Positions 18,880 through 33,429 of a DNA stretch of 64,000 nucleotides are shown here, in pieces; positions within the stretch are counted from its first letter, which is position 1; every line of letters starts with the position of its first letter. This DNA comes from Halocaridina rubra. Lineage: Eukaryota > Arthropoda > Malacostraca > Decapoda > Atyidae. The notes beneath the pieces were generated by a model. It did no database searches and had not been told where the DNA came from. It saw only the letters and a list, made by a program, of their open reading frames with translations. The stretch lies in the NCBI GenBank assembly GCA_037179515.1, contig JAXCGZ010002357.1, positions 1-64,000 on the forward strand, given 5' to 3'. A program made the translations under genes and the position numbers.

Positions 18880-20298
18880 CTGAAGATAAGAAAGCGAATC
18901 AGATTCACCTCATTTTGCATAAAATTTTTAAAATGGTTTTAACTCATATAAAACATGCTTCATAAAGCTAATAAATATTTTCATTATTAAAACCAGTGCA
19001 AATTTTTTTTTTTTTTAATTTTAAATTTAAGGTTCCAGCAGGCCCATGATAAAGGTAACAGCCAATATCAGGATGACACATGAGTAAAACTTCTTCCTCT
19101 TCCCTATCCACTTTCTACCATTCAACCAGTAACTAGCACGTTTGGAAGTAAAGGTAGAGACAGAGGAATGGAAGAATCATAGAAATCTCGACGCTTTCAT
19201 GGGGAATATGGATTCTGATGAGCAAACTGGGAATCTAAAATATCTAAAATATCAAAGAGATGAGAGGAACCATATCAAAAGCTGCCTACTTCAAGTTAAA
19301 AAAGAGCGATCCCCTTGACCTTGATATAATTTTAAATCTGGAAAAGGATGGCAGCACTGCTCAAAGGACTTATAAATACATTTGATTCTCCGGGTGGTAG
19401 CCTAAAACAGAGACGTAAAATACTGAGTGGAAGGCATACCCATTCTAAGCATAAGAAATTCATAGGAGGACAAGCATAAATATCCAATTTAGTTACCTAC
19501 AATATTTTCTGTGAAACAGAAATAGAGATCGAAAGCCTTTCCAAGCTTAGTGCAGTAGAAAATAGTCTTTGGGCAGGACAAGATAGGTCTTGACTTCAAG
19601 AAAACTGGAAAACAAGGGCTTTGCAAAGGGATGAGATTGAAGGATCCTTACTAACCACAGTAAAAGAGGATTCCATTCAACTCCCTTCACTGAGCCTGCC
19701 AAACAGCCTTCAACATGAACAACTCCTCTATGACTAGCTGCATAAGTAATAGAACTAGAGTGAAAGAACAACTTATCAGTCATAGAACTGAGCGATGGGT
19801 ATGAGACAGAAATATAAGTTTTTGGAGAAACCTCTCCTGATCAGAGGAGAAGTTTGTTGGCATGATATAAAGAGAGCAAAGGGTTTTCCCATCCAAAAAA
19901 GTTATGTCTCCTCAAGAATACTTGAGTTAGAGAAACATGGTATGAGAGGGCATTTTATAGCCTATGAAATCCAAAGAAACACCTTTTCATCTTCAACTTC
20001 TATAACTTCATGCATAGAAGAGGAGAAGGAGCCAATCAGAACATATACCATGCCACCATGCAATATAAACAAACTCCTTCATTCATTCTTGCAAAATCAT
20101 AGCTGTAGTCTACTCTAAAATTTCTTGACAGATATGGCCATTGGCCAAAAGTTCTAATAAGGAACATACATCTCCATCACTACAGCCACTCCACTCCTAG
20201 TTGAAAGAGATGTGTTGATATTCCAGACACTGGAGGAACCTGCTTTGACACTATCCCATATCCATTTTTTTATGATATATATATATATATTTTAGCTG
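18880..20298. other. Tomosyn intron sequence, nothing recognised
   Basis: Start of a ~9.8 kb intron (18880-28719). Modest open frames on both strands between 19547 and 20118 look like eroded repeat sequence but match no family I can name. Confidence 0.5.
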
Positions 20299-21465
20299 CA
20301 GTCAACCCTCCAGTTGCGGATACTCCCACTCACAAACAAATCGACCTACGAACACAATTTTCAAACAAATTTTGAATTGACCCCGCCTCCTAACACCACT
20401 CCTCTCCTCCAGCTCATGGACCAGCAAGTCATTTCTAATTTTAAGAAACTTTATACGAAAGGTCTTTTTTCCAGGTGTTTCCAGGTCACCAACGACTCAG
20501 ATTTGACCCTGCGTGAATTCTGGAAAAACCACTTTCAAATCCTCCACTGAATAAACCTCATTGACAAGGCATGGAAGGAGGTCTCTTACCGCACATTACA
20601 GTCCGTCAGAAGGAAACTTTGGCCAAGTTGTGTGGCTGATAGAGACTTCGAGGGTTTCCAGGAGGAGACAGCTGTCAATGTAGTGAAAGAGATTGTGGCC
20701 ACGGGCAAAAGTTAGGGCTTGGAGGTCAACAAGGAGGATGTGGAGGAGCTGGTGGAGGACCACAGATATGAATTCACCACAAAAAACTTGTTGAGCTGCA
20801 ACATGAGCAGGTGAAGATTATTCAGAAGGAGCAATCAGTGGAGGAGGAGGAAGAGAGGGTAAAGTGTTCAAGTGATAACATAAAAGAAATTTTTAGAAAG
20901 CAGAATGAAGTGCAGGCTTTCAGTGAGAGGCATCACCCTTACAAAACTATGACCAACAGAGTAGTGAACATTTAAAATGAATATGTGATGTCCCGTTTCC
21001 GAAAAATTCTTTAACAAAGAAAAAGACAAATATCTCTGGATCACTTTCTTGTGCCAACACCAGCTAGTGAACCACCTTGCAAGAGAGAAAAATGAGATAA
21101 AACAACAGAAACACCTGCACAGTTGCCCGACGTTATTATGGAAGGACACTCTCCTTCAAAGGAGTAGTCCTCCTTCTCTTCCTTCACCACAACCAACAAC
21201 CACATGTGACAGCAACTATCAACCACAAAGGTAAAGTGCAGTACAATTATCAAGTTTTGTTTAAGTGTTAGAGTGTTTTTCTATAATTAAGTTTTTCATT
21301 CCATTCTATATTTTTGCCACATATAAAAAGGATCTTTCTGGGGCTGGGGAATGGATTAATTGATTTACATTAATTTCAATGGGAATAATTGCTTAGGTTA
21401 GCAAACATTTCGGTTAGTGAATGGGGTCAAGGAACAGATTAAGTTCGCAAGTAGAGGTTTGACTG
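20299..21465 (+). mobile_element. Internally deleted Tigger (pogo-type) DNA transposon
   Basis: Ends are inverted: the left starts CAGTCAACCCTCCAGTTGCG, and the right read inward starts CAGTCAAACCTCTACTTGCG. Just inside the left end comes the transposase C-terminal part, PPNTTPLLQLMDQQVISNFK, then LTLREFWKNHFQIL, then IDKAWKEVSYRTL and RKLWPSCVADRDFEGF. This order is that of TIGD1-like transposases. The PPNTT-LQ-MDQ block lies at the end of the catalytic DDD domain; the CENP-B-type DNA-binding domain and first catalytic residues are deleted. Stops at 20548 and 20713 show it cannot encode protein. TA target duplication is clear only on the right. It lies in the tomosyn 18880-28719 intron. Confidence 0.88.
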
Positions 21466-24289
21466 TAATTTATAAAGTATGTACTTTATCTAAGTTTTGT
21501 GTTTTACTGCCTTCACCAAATATATTTATCAAACCAAAAATCAGTACTTGCTTTTAATAAACTGCTGGCAGTAAGAATCAAATCAATGTCATTATAATGA
21601 AGAAAAACATACAAGAAACAGCAGCAGATACAAGAGCATGCTATGAGCAAAACATTAATCAAAACATGATTCAAGATGCTTAACCATGGACATCTGTAAT
21701 ATATCAAATAATATCTTCAGATTATACAAACGACAAAATTGAAATATGGCAACTGCACAATAGCAACAAATATCTGAGAGCCAATTCAAGTATTTCCACA
21801 AGCATAAGTTTAATCAAAGCCGACATCAGCCTGTGACACCTAGTAGAATTCACATCAGTGTGAAAACAGAAACAAGAAAGGTAAGGGTTTCAATACAAGT
21901 GAAGTTCATATTCCATGAGAAAACGATAGCACGCTATGAAAAAAGCTAATCATCCACACAATAGCACAGCATTAGAATAATGAAATAAATGAAGGACACA
22001 TATTTCATTTTCCATTTGTAATCTATATAACCTGCAATATAAAAGCTTACAAGAATTGATGCTAGTGAGCTGAAAAAACCCTCAAGATTAAGGGGTCATT
22101 AGACCCAGTAAAGAAACTGAGATAGAATATAAATATAATTTCTTTTATGGGATAACTGATAATCTCTGTATAATCACCATCAAGGTAAGAAGCAGAAATG
22201 ATGGGAAAAGACTGCATGCCTAAATTGTGACATACTCTTGAAACACAGGCTATAGTATCATAGGGGAAATTGAATCTTATGACAGGATAAATGAAACCAG
22301 TATGATGGCTATAAAAAGCATCAGAAAAGTAACATCCAAGCACCATATACTACAATAACAGTTCAATCCATAAGAAAATGTCAACTGATGCAAGTAAAGT
22401 TAAAAGAACTGGATGGGAAAAAGGAAATAAACATGATAAATTTATAAATAAAATACTGAATATGCAGCGAGATGAATGATAAGGTATGATAACCTATACC
22501 TAATATGAGACTTATAATCTAGAAAGTAAAAATCTTACTTATTTGAAAACGATCCAAAGGTTATCATACATTTCACAACAAACTCATTTCGAAATGTTAC
22601 AAAGGCAAAGAAATCTAATACCAATACAGTACAGCACAGGTATATGCATATTTAGTAAAATAATCAGTGGTGTGAGAATTACGTCAGAATATAATAGTGC
22701 CACAATATCCAGAGGTAGGATATTCATAGAACACAAAGGATTATAAGGGAGTATACTCTGCCTCTACCTTTACTAATAGGAAGGCTATGAAAGAATAAAT
22801 AATTAATAATTTCATGACAATGGATATGAACTTTTTTACCACACCAGAGTTACTATGTAACAATCCAGAGTACAAGCTACTAAAATACTGGCTCTTCTCT
22901 TACCCGACAGGGGAGAGAATTACAGTTAAATAGAGGGCTCATGAAGCTTGCAACGGAGATTAATATTTTTTTTATCACTCTTTAAGAAGAATCCATCCAG
23001 CTTGAGATATGGAGGGTTCATGGAACATTATTAAGCAAACATACCAATATTATACCATTACTGAGCAGAATTCCATATCCCATTTGTAAACTTTGTGGAA
23101 AATGAAGCCCTTCAGGAGGTTCGTACATCAGTAACTACAAAACTAACATCCTAAACAAAGTGACAGTATTAAGAAGAAAAGGCATAATTTTCAGGAGAAA
23201 TGTAACCAGACAGAGAGAGGGATGCAAAATATAACCCGTTTACTAGTTTTGTGGGTTATCTGGTATGCAAACTCCACTCTCAGTGGTACTGCCAGTATGA
23301 CATGAGGGTAGCTAGGAAAGTATTACCCATTTATAGGATTTAAAAAATTGCTATAGATTTATGAAAAAAAGTGTGACTTACAGCTACATTTCATGAGACT
23401 ATTTATCCATGTAATCATACGGATATTTAGGTGCTAATCACATTGTACAAAAAGAGTTGGATTTTTCATCTTATGTTTCAGCAGGACGCTTTTATTTATA
23501 CAGTGATTGCCTCCACCTCTACCTCTAGTACAAACTGGCTTCCTCCTGAAAAGTCCTCCAGTTTCATGAAAAGGTGAGTGTTACTGTACCAGATTCAGGT
23601 TATAAGATGAAGAGCTCAAATCTTAAACAAGGATTTGTTTTGTTTTTTGGCACATGGAGAGGTTTTTAATTTTCTTATTCTTGTCCAACATGCACAGAAA
23701 AAACAAAAGTAGCAATAAAGCAATGGAACCTGCTAAAAGTATAAAGAACTAACTGAAACTAGTCAACCATTAGAAGTCAAAATTAATTCACCTGATAGGA
23801 TTGCGATGTGCAGACAGGTAAAGTCACCTGAACAATTATAATATATGGCAAGGTGAACGAACACTTAAAACAGAAATGTTATTCGTAATTATCCTTGCAA
23901 ACAAGTGTACACCAAGTTTCAATAACATAATCACTCAATTGTATAATAACGTTGAGACTGCCTACGCAAGACCAGCATTGCTGATAACCTAATTATCACT
24001 TATATTAAAAAAAATACCATTTCTAATCAAAGACTTAGAATCGAAAATCACATTAAGATATTCCTAGGAAAATAAATTAATTGGAAAGCAAGGAGAGTTT
24101 AAACATTTATGAGAGAATCAATCTATCAATGAAGCTATATCTATGAGAGGTATTGCTGCTGCTCTATAAAACAAACTGAAGTACAGAAACTTCCTTTGTG
24201 TGAAGATTATTCCAGAATAGGAATTATTTACGGCAAGGAGAAATGGTTAAATCGCAACTATTCGAGAAAATCATCTTTTCAGGTAAAAG
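21466..24289. other. Tomosyn intron sequence, nothing recognised
   Basis: No exon, RNA or element recognised on either strand. Confidence 0.5.
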
Positions 24290-25548
24290 GTATACAAAGC
24301 ATTAATGGCATTAGCTCATAAAGCTGTGGAACCTGAAAATTTATCCCCTTTTGTACTGAGGAAATGTGCTGCACTACTGTATGTAGAACTTTGCACTATA
24401 TTTGAAAAGTTGCTGGAATCTGGGGCAATTCCAATATACACCAGACACGCAAACATGGTAATTAGTTTCAAAATCAGAAGGAATAATACAGCTGAAATCT
24501 ATAGGCATGTAACATTGACTAGAATAGTTCATAAAGTTAAAAGAAAGAGGGTTGGGCAGAATGCATCTTCTAAGATTTTCAGAAGGCATATGATACACTC
24601 CATATGGGAAACACATCAAGGAGCTGAAAGTAATGGCAAGAATAGTTGGAAATGTCTAGGGTTGGATAAAAACTTATTCAGAAGGAATGGAGCAGAGGGT
24701 CTGAGTATGACACTCTGGGTATTACTGAATGAAAGACAGCGGTGAGATTTTGCAAGGGTCAGTTTAAGGGCCATTTTCTGTTCATTGTATATGTAAATGA
24801 TATGCTGGAGTCTATAAATTCATTTCAAAATGCTTGAAGATGATGTACTGATTGTTAAAGAGATTAAAAAAGATGAAAATCTCAGCAGAGAACTACAGGA
24901 AGGTATAACAGTCTGCCTGCATGAGTGGCCAGACAAGTAGCTAATGAGATTCAATACTTCAAAACGGAAAGTAATTGTTATGGGCAAAAGTGCAAGAGGG
25001 CCCATGTTTTGATACTGAACAACCAAAGAAATTCAAGAATCTGTGAGTGATAGAGATATTGTGGTTAGTGAATCAGCAGCCTTATCTTAGAAAATGCATA
25101 TAAATGGCATAGTAACACCAGCATACATCTTTTTAGCAAACATAAGGTCGAAGCTTGAAAATGCAGCATCCTTTTAATATCTGCACTTGAAAAAAATTAT
25201 AAACATACCAGAGAAACTTCAATGACAAGCTACAAAGCTGGCTTTTATGATCCTCCAAGTTTTTAACAGAGTTGAGAGATCGATGCTTTGATGAAGGTGG
25301 CTCTATAACCATAGGTCATATTATGAGCTTTGTAAAATTAATTCAATGCAGGATGTAAAGATGTATTTATTTAGTGTACCAAGAGGTTAATCATTGGAAT
25401 TTACGAATCAAAGAAATTGTAAATGCTAAAAGCATTCATAGTTCTAAGGAAAGGTATGACAAGTGTTAGAGTAAAAAAAAGAAATTGAAAAGGAGACGAA
25501 GAGTCACGATTATAATGGTTCTTTTCCAAGAGCACAATTAGATAAATA
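24290..25548 (+). pseudogene. Old CR1-like LINE copy (RT to 3' UTR)
   Basis: A heavily eroded relative of the right-hand CR1 family. The block at 24305-24745 encodes HKAVEPENLSPFVLRKCAAL and FEKLLESGAIP (young copies: HKATGPDDISPHVLKKCAN and LESGEIP). Later blocks match 'gtatatgtaaatga', the MGTSARRP-like segment near 24980 and the 3' UTR, including 'aggagacgaagagtcacg' and 'cacaattagata'. Many stops and indels are present. The 3' end at about 25548 has no (CA)n tail. It shows the family has been in this locus for a long time. Confidence 0.85.
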
Positions 25549-28430
<2,882 letters not shown>

Positions 28431-28719
28431 GCCTAACAATATCAAGTACTCATTACTATATTAAATATGAAGATTTAAAGGGGCACTACAGGAATCAGTA
28501 GTTTATCATAACATGAGGTGTTCTACTCTATTTTCCAGCCATGGCTCTAATACAATAAAGTATTGTCCTAAAGGCACTAATCCAGCAGACTACTTTCCTG
28601 TCATTGAAGGGAGAACAGCATTTCCAGTATCCTAGAATGCAGTCACCATCATCATCACCATCACCACAAACAACGACACAACATCTGGATTCTCTAAATC
28701 ACTATTATTAAATACCTAC

Positions 28720-28914
28720 ACCTTTAGTTTTCTTTTTATGATTCTGACTTTGACAGTGACCCTTTTTATCAAAAGGTCTTTTATCGGAGGTATCCCCAGC
28801 AGCAGAGTGATGGGGACTAAGAGCTACCTGAAGGGTGGGACGAGGAGGAAATTCATATTCTGGCGAGCAGTTCCCCGTTTCATACACTTCATAAATAATA
28901 GGGATCTCCAGGCA
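28720..28914 (-). CDS. Tomosyn: Tomosyn exon G (3' boundary uncertain)
   Basis: The exon starts after the acceptor GGCAG (28915-28919) in phase 0 and reads CLEIPIIYEVYETGNCSPEY then EFPPRPTLQ. The leading LEIPIIYE corresponds to tomosyn 'LEVRLxYE', after which vertebrate proteins also turn proline-rich. Two phase-0 donors are possible. CAG|GTAGCT at 28828 gives a 29-codon exon; GGT|GTAGGT at 28720 gives 65 codons, adding VALSPHHSAAGDTSDKRPFD and a Lys-rich tail. The extra 36 codons have no stop and are GC-richer than surrounding intron, so I give the longer form, but the two may be alternative splice forms. Exon H also starts in phase 0, so either joins correctly. Confidence 0.75.
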
Positions 28915-29077
28915 CTGCCAAAATAAACGAAAAAAGAAGCAAAATCACCTATATTAGAAATCTCATTATGAACGGTAATTAATGTAGATTTTATATTTTC
29001 ATCTTTCATATTTGCAATATTTTTTCTAATATCAATGGTAATGACATTTTCTCACATCATATAAGGACAACACTCAC
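28915..29077 (-). other. Short tomosyn intron F-G
   Basis: 163 bp phase-0 intron with GTGAGT donor and GGCAG acceptor; AT-rich, nothing else seen. Confidence 0.85.
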
Positions 29078-29321
29078 TGGAACTTCACCAGTTGTTTCTT
29101 GTTTGCAGTACTTGAAGAGTATCACGTGTGCAGCGGCACCTGCAACGCATAATAACCTAGACTCTGGACATAAAAATATATGTTGTATTGCAAATGGGTC
29201 TTCATCCCCATCTATGCTTCTAGTCCGTGGTTTTTCAAATACTTTGGCAGTTTTTAATTTATAGAGCACTTGTAAAGTAACTGAAGATGCATCCCAAAAT
29301 TTAACTGTTCCATCAGCATGC
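29078..29321 (-). CDS. Tomosyn: Tomosyn exon F
   Basis: 244 bp exon completing a Gly codon and reading HADGTVKFWDASSVTLQVLY, KLKTAKVFEKPRTRS, then DEDPFAIQHIFLCPESRLLC and VAGAAAHVILFKYCKQETTG. This is a near-unbroken match to the tomosyn WD40 blade 'HADGSxKFWDASAITLQxLYKLKTSKVFEK', with the following 'EEDPFAIQxIxWCPESRxxC'. The HADG...FWDAS core is a canonical WD repeat D-strand. The acceptor is TTCAACAG at 29322; the donor is GTGAGT at 29077. It ends in phase 0. Confidence 0.97.
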
Positions 29322-30093
29322 CTGTTGAAATAAAAAGAAAGCAATTTTGAAGTATCTGCCACTAAAAACATTTCTATGTCCATAGCACATATATCATTCC
29401 AGATTTATCTACAAATGAAGTTCAATTATAAGAGAAAAAATTTTAATTGTAGCTCATGTACAGTGTCAAATTGACCTCAGAATTGCCAACTACAGGATTA
29501 AAGGGTTTTAATACTAGATTCTATACAATATAATTGGTAATTAAATCATAATTTTCTTTGGAAATTCTTGTCTTGAAAGTTTTCTCCTTTCTCTAAAATT
29601 TTTTATGATGGGCAACCACATTGATTCACGTTAATTTCATAGTTCACAAAAGACAGTTATTATTAATATTATCATATTTCAAGTAGAGCAGTCACATACT
29701 TTTTTATAGCAACAATCAATAATAATAAGTCTGTGCAGTACCAAGCAATGATGAAACATGTAACTGTTTGCTCTATTATATTTGGCAGACATGAATACAC
29801 TGACTAATTTGATTTAAGAAGACTTCTTGTTTGATGCAAATATGACAAAAGAATCTAATGAGCACAGATATCTCATATTTTCCTGTGCATATCTAAGAAG
29901 GGATCATTAAGGAAATCATCCATCCCTCAGCTTCATAAAAGTAATACATGCACGTGTTACCTAATAACACAATCACCAACCAGGTGTTGAAACTTACTAA
30001 TATATGAAAAGGAAAATAGTACATATATACCTCGATGTAAGGAACTAATTTTCAATGGACATGATAATGAGAAAGAGCACTAATAAGACTTAC
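29322..30093 (-). other. Tomosyn intron E-F
   Basis: 772 bp phase-2 intron (GTAAGT donor at 30093). AT-rich; no element recognised. Confidence 0.8.
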
Positions 30094-30385
30094 CCAGTAA
30101 TAATCATTTCTGCATAACTACAAGAGGTTGATCCCCAAACACCACCACAAACAGGCCATTCTCGCTCACTAAATGTTTGTCTTTTTTGACCCCTGGCACC
30201 TACTGAGTAGAATGCTGGAATAAGATCGGCTGGACAGTCTGCTAAATATGTACAACAGGTAACGGGAGACTCGTGTAAGTCCATAGAATATGGATTTTCA
30301 AAACAAGGGTAACCCTGTGTATGAAGGTCTACGACAACTAAGTCATTGTGTAATAATACCACTAAGGCATATGGTTCAGCAAAAT
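30094..30385 (-). CDS. Tomosyn: Tomosyn exon E
   Basis: 292 bp exon, phase 1 in and phase 2 out. It reads DFAEPYALVVLLHNDLVVVD, LHTQGYPCFENPYSMDLHES, PVTCCTYLADCPADLIPAFY, SVGARGQKRQTFSEREWPVC and GGVWGSTSCSYAEMIITG. This tracks tomosyn 'DFQEPYAVVVLLEKDLxxxDL...FENPYPMDIHESPVTC.YFADCPxDLI..LYSxG...KKEWPIxGG.W....YPEIIITG' residue by residue, including the HESPVTC and ADCP blocks that mark the junction of the two propellers. The acceptor is TTTTCCAG at 30386 and the donor GTAAGT at 30093. Confidence 0.98.
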
Positions 30386-30502
30386 CTGGAAAAGAAAACA
30401 ATAAATATAAAGCAGCAATATACTGTAAACTAAGGTCATTCTTATTTGAAAACAAAACTTATACAATATATGTTCAAAAAAATCAAAAGTAAAAACATTA
30501 TA

Positions 30503-30817
30503 CAAGGGGTCCTCGACTTACTTCAGAGGTTCATTCCTGAAATGTTATGTGAACCGAATTTTAGTGTAAGAGGGAACAAACCTAATTATGCACCTATGAT
30601 AATGCAGTAGTAAAATTTCTCCCTTCTCCATGCATCTAACTATAACTAATTTCACTTCAATGGTAATGGCCTGCCTCTTCTTCGAAGCACTGCCATCAGA
30701 AGAATCCGCTTTATGCTTGGGAGCATAATACAGGCTAAAATTAAAAAAAAAAAAAAAAAATTGTGTTGTAACATTGAAACAGCATACTTGAGGACAGAGT
30801 AAACCGAGAACCCCCTG
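30503..30817 (-). mobile_element. Tigger-type MITE retaining the transposase N-terminus
   Basis: A 315 bp element with TA on both sides (30501-30502, 30818-30819) and inverted ends: CAAGGGGTCCTCGACTTAC on the left and, read inward from the right, CAGGGGGTTCTCGGTTTAC. On the minus strand it encodes APKHKADSSDGSASKKRQAI and TIEVKLVIVRCMEKGE. This resembles the start of TIGD/jerky-type transposases (a Lys/Ser leader, then the first helix of the CENP-B-type helix-turn-helix), so the element is an internally deleted autonomous copy. An A-run near 30740-30760 precedes it. It sits in tomosyn intron D-E and shares its terminal repeats with 34291-35584. Confidence 0.85.
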
Positions 30818-30867
30818 TACTACATTTTCAAACTGTCTACTATTCAGTTTATACATAAGCAACATAC

Positions 30868-31022
30868 CACTTGCAAAAGGCGATTCACATAACGTAATAA
30901 AATCTACAACATTATGTTCCATTTCTAATACTGTAGTCGTTTTCCCATGAATAACTGTTATGCTTGGAGTTCTTCCTGCACGGTCATTTGTCAGTCCACC
31001 AGAAAATATCACAAATGAATCC
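30868..31022 (-). CDS. Tomosyn: Tomosyn exon D
   Basis: 155 bp exon, phase 2 in and phase 1 out. It reads DSFVIFSGGLTNDRAGRTPS, ITVIHGKTTTVLEMEHNVVD and FITLCESPFAS. It is equivalent to tomosyn 'EPFIIFSGGLSYD.xxRRPSLTxMHGKxxxVLEMDxxIVxFLTLCETPYPN'. The FSGG and HGK...VLEM blocks are diagnostic for the tomosyn/Lgl group. The acceptor is ATTTACAG at 31023; the donor is GTATGT at 30867. The first base completes Gly with exon C and the last base starts the Asp of exon E, so phases agree on both sides. Confidence 0.97.
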
Positions 31023-31104
31023 CTGTAAATAGATATAACAAACTGAAAAATTTTACTAACTCTATGATACGTACAATTTAATTTCTCTGGCTTCATATTC
31101 ATGA

Positions 31105-31275
31105 AGTCAGAGGATCAGTTCCCGTCCAAGACCGAGAGTTTATGCTGTTTACTGGGGGGTTACTGCTGTGGCTCGGCACCACAGTGGGGGCTGGAGCTTG
31201 CCCCAGCTGACGTTCTGAGGAGCATCTCAGATGGATATCGAAACTGAAACCTAGCAAGTTTTTTTTTTTTTTTTA
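31105..31275. repeat. GC-rich unclassified repeat-like patch ending in poly-T
   Basis: About 170 bp, clearly GC-richer than the surrounding AT-rich intron, ending in 15 or more T at 31261-31274. It includes 'gctcggcaccacagtggggg' and 'gatggatatcgaaactgaaa'. No open frame or tRNA fold was evident. It could be a RNA polymerase III-type element on the plus strand or part of a LINE on the minus strand. It lies less than 100 bp upstream of tomosyn exon D. Confidence 0.35.
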
Positions 31276-31795
31276 CATATACCCTGTAAGATTAAAAAAT
31301 CTACAAGATAAAACACTGAGCCTGTGCAAAATGAAATCAGTCTAAGTCCTACATCAAAACAGCTAAAGCCTCCCCTCTAAAAATTATTAACAACTGTCAT
31401 GAATAATACAATACTATTTTGGCTTTACCTGCTTTATTTTTGGGTTAGTTATAAATACCTAAAAATAAAGCAATAATACTGTACTAGAGCTAAGTGTACT
31501 ATTTGTTTTCTCTTGAAAATGGTACAGATTCAAAAATAATAAAATTTTCAAAGGTTTTTCCTACTCTCTTTCTCCTGATTTCCAAAATTTTCATTGAGTT
31601 TATTTCTAGCTATGCTATGTAATAATGTAAATTCAAGTTACAAAGAATGATGTTAGAGCCATACACACACTGAGGTAGGCAAATATATATGCTTAATGTA
31701 CATATACTACAATTTTTGCATATACAGTATACTACATGTATATTTAGTTAATTGTTAGTTTTTGTTAAATCTATTATGTAGTGAAGAATATTTCT

Positions 31796-31848
<53 letters not shown>

Positions 31849-33124
31849 CAGAGTTGGGAAGTCAGTGACAACTTCAGTAATGGAAACAGAAGCCCACAGT
31901 AGATTATTTGAGTGTTTAATAATTACCTAAATAAAATTTAGTCTTCAGTATAAACTGAAAGCTTGATTTTATGTATCTAAATATTAACACACAAAACTCA
32001 AGTACTGGTATCTAAAGTCAATAATAATATGGACTTAGATAGGACTGGCCAGGACACCTCAATGCTAAGGTTTTCTACATGTTACGGTTCTTTAACTCTG
32101 CATACATCGGCACTGAATATACTGGTGTATTCGTTACACATCTGTTATTATCCTTTTACAACTAACAAGTAACAACACTTCCAGTCTCTGTTCTCTTAGC
32201 TTTATGATTTCTTGGTGCCAAGGCATAAACATTAGCTTGATATCTACATTAAATAATGAATAAGAAAGGAAGAATTGACTCGTGGAGTGCAACTCATGCC
32301 ATATAAAGCATCAGTGAGGGAATATAAAACTACACTACAGTATTAATACACCATTTTAACAGTTAGTGTAGTATAATTACTGCATGACTCTAATTGTATA
32401 TGAGATACAGTAATCAACTTGTTATCAATGACTATTTCCATTTAATGGAATCACTAATCATGGATTAGCAGCTAATAAAATCAAGGTTAATGTAACATTT
32501 TATTCACCAAAACTCGGCTGAAAACTTTATAATCTAGCACTAGGCTAAAAAAATGTAATAGTACACTACAGTCTAGTCCTAGGCAGTATAATGGTCAGGA
32601 AGGAGGCAGTGGACTTTTACACAAAATTTATTATATTGTGTAAATGGTATATTCTAAAACATACATATTATACAACAAATATATTGTGTGAAATAAGAGA
32701 ATTCAGTTATATAGTAAATTACCTGAACTAATTCCTATAATAATAAAAATTTTAAGAAAAATACAATAGGTTTGCTCAAATATAAGTTTATTAAAACATC
32801 AAAAACTGCTTATTACCATAAGAAATCTATTCTACTTATGAATACACAAATCTTAATTTAAACTGGGGATATTCTTATATAATAAATGAGACCAGAATAA
32901 TTAAAAAAAAGCCTGCCTTGATTAATTATAAAGTTATACTGGGTATACATAAAGGATATTGCAATTCATCAATTTACATGCAGAAAATCAAGCAATATAG
33001 TTAATATATACTTGAAAGTTTGAATAATTTTTAAGAATGTTGTGACATTAAGCCATACATAGGCCAAAAGTATACTAATAAATTTGCAAAGAATCTACAT
33101 AGTTATCTCGTAAGAAATACTTAC
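31276..33124. other. Tomosyn intron C-D remainder with (TAA)n
   Basis: AT-rich intron sequence with a (TAA)n tract at 31798-31848. No other feature recognised. Confidence 0.6.
31798..31848. repeat. (TAA)n microsatellite
   Basis: About 17 AAT units, seen directly, in tomosyn intron C-D. Confidence 0.97.
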
Positions 33125-33200
33125 CCAGTTTTACTGCAGGTCCATTCAACTTTTTGAATGCATTTACAAGGCTCTTGTTTACCATCTTTGTTGGTTTTTG
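33125..33200 (-). CDS. Tomosyn: Tomosyn exon C
   Basis: Small 76 bp exon. It completes an Ala codon and reads KTNKDGKQEPCKCIQKVEWT then CSKTG. The equivalent tomosyn stretch is 'xxxxGxKxExCKPILKVExKT', a linker leading into the FSGG blade. The frame is fixed by both neighbours: exon B ends in phase 1 and exon D needs phase 2. The acceptor is TTTTTCAG at 33201 and the donor a perfect GTAAGT at 33124. The overlapping frame starting with Met (KMVNKSLVN) is not the coding one. Confidence 0.92.
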
Positions 33201-33429
33201 CTGAAAAACAAACAATTTACATAAGATACATAACAGTGGTTCCTGAAATATTTTCTTCAACAGCTTATTCTTATCACAGAATCCAGAAGCAATCCAAAAA
33301 ACTAAGTAGTTTCGAGTCATGTTTTACCGTGTGCTCAGCAAGAAAGCATTTTTCATTCATATATATATTTTGATTAATGACTTAATGAATATTTAGAAAT
33401 CAAAGAAGGGGCAGCTTGGAATGGTATCT

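Noticed and set aside
19795..20118. 107-codon plus-strand frame in the tomosyn intron
   Set aside because: No recognised domain; opposite-strand frames of similar length overlap the neighbourhood, typical of eroded repeats.
28738..28926. 62-codon plus-strand frame near 28.8 kb
   Set aside because: It is the antisense shadow of tomosyn exon G.
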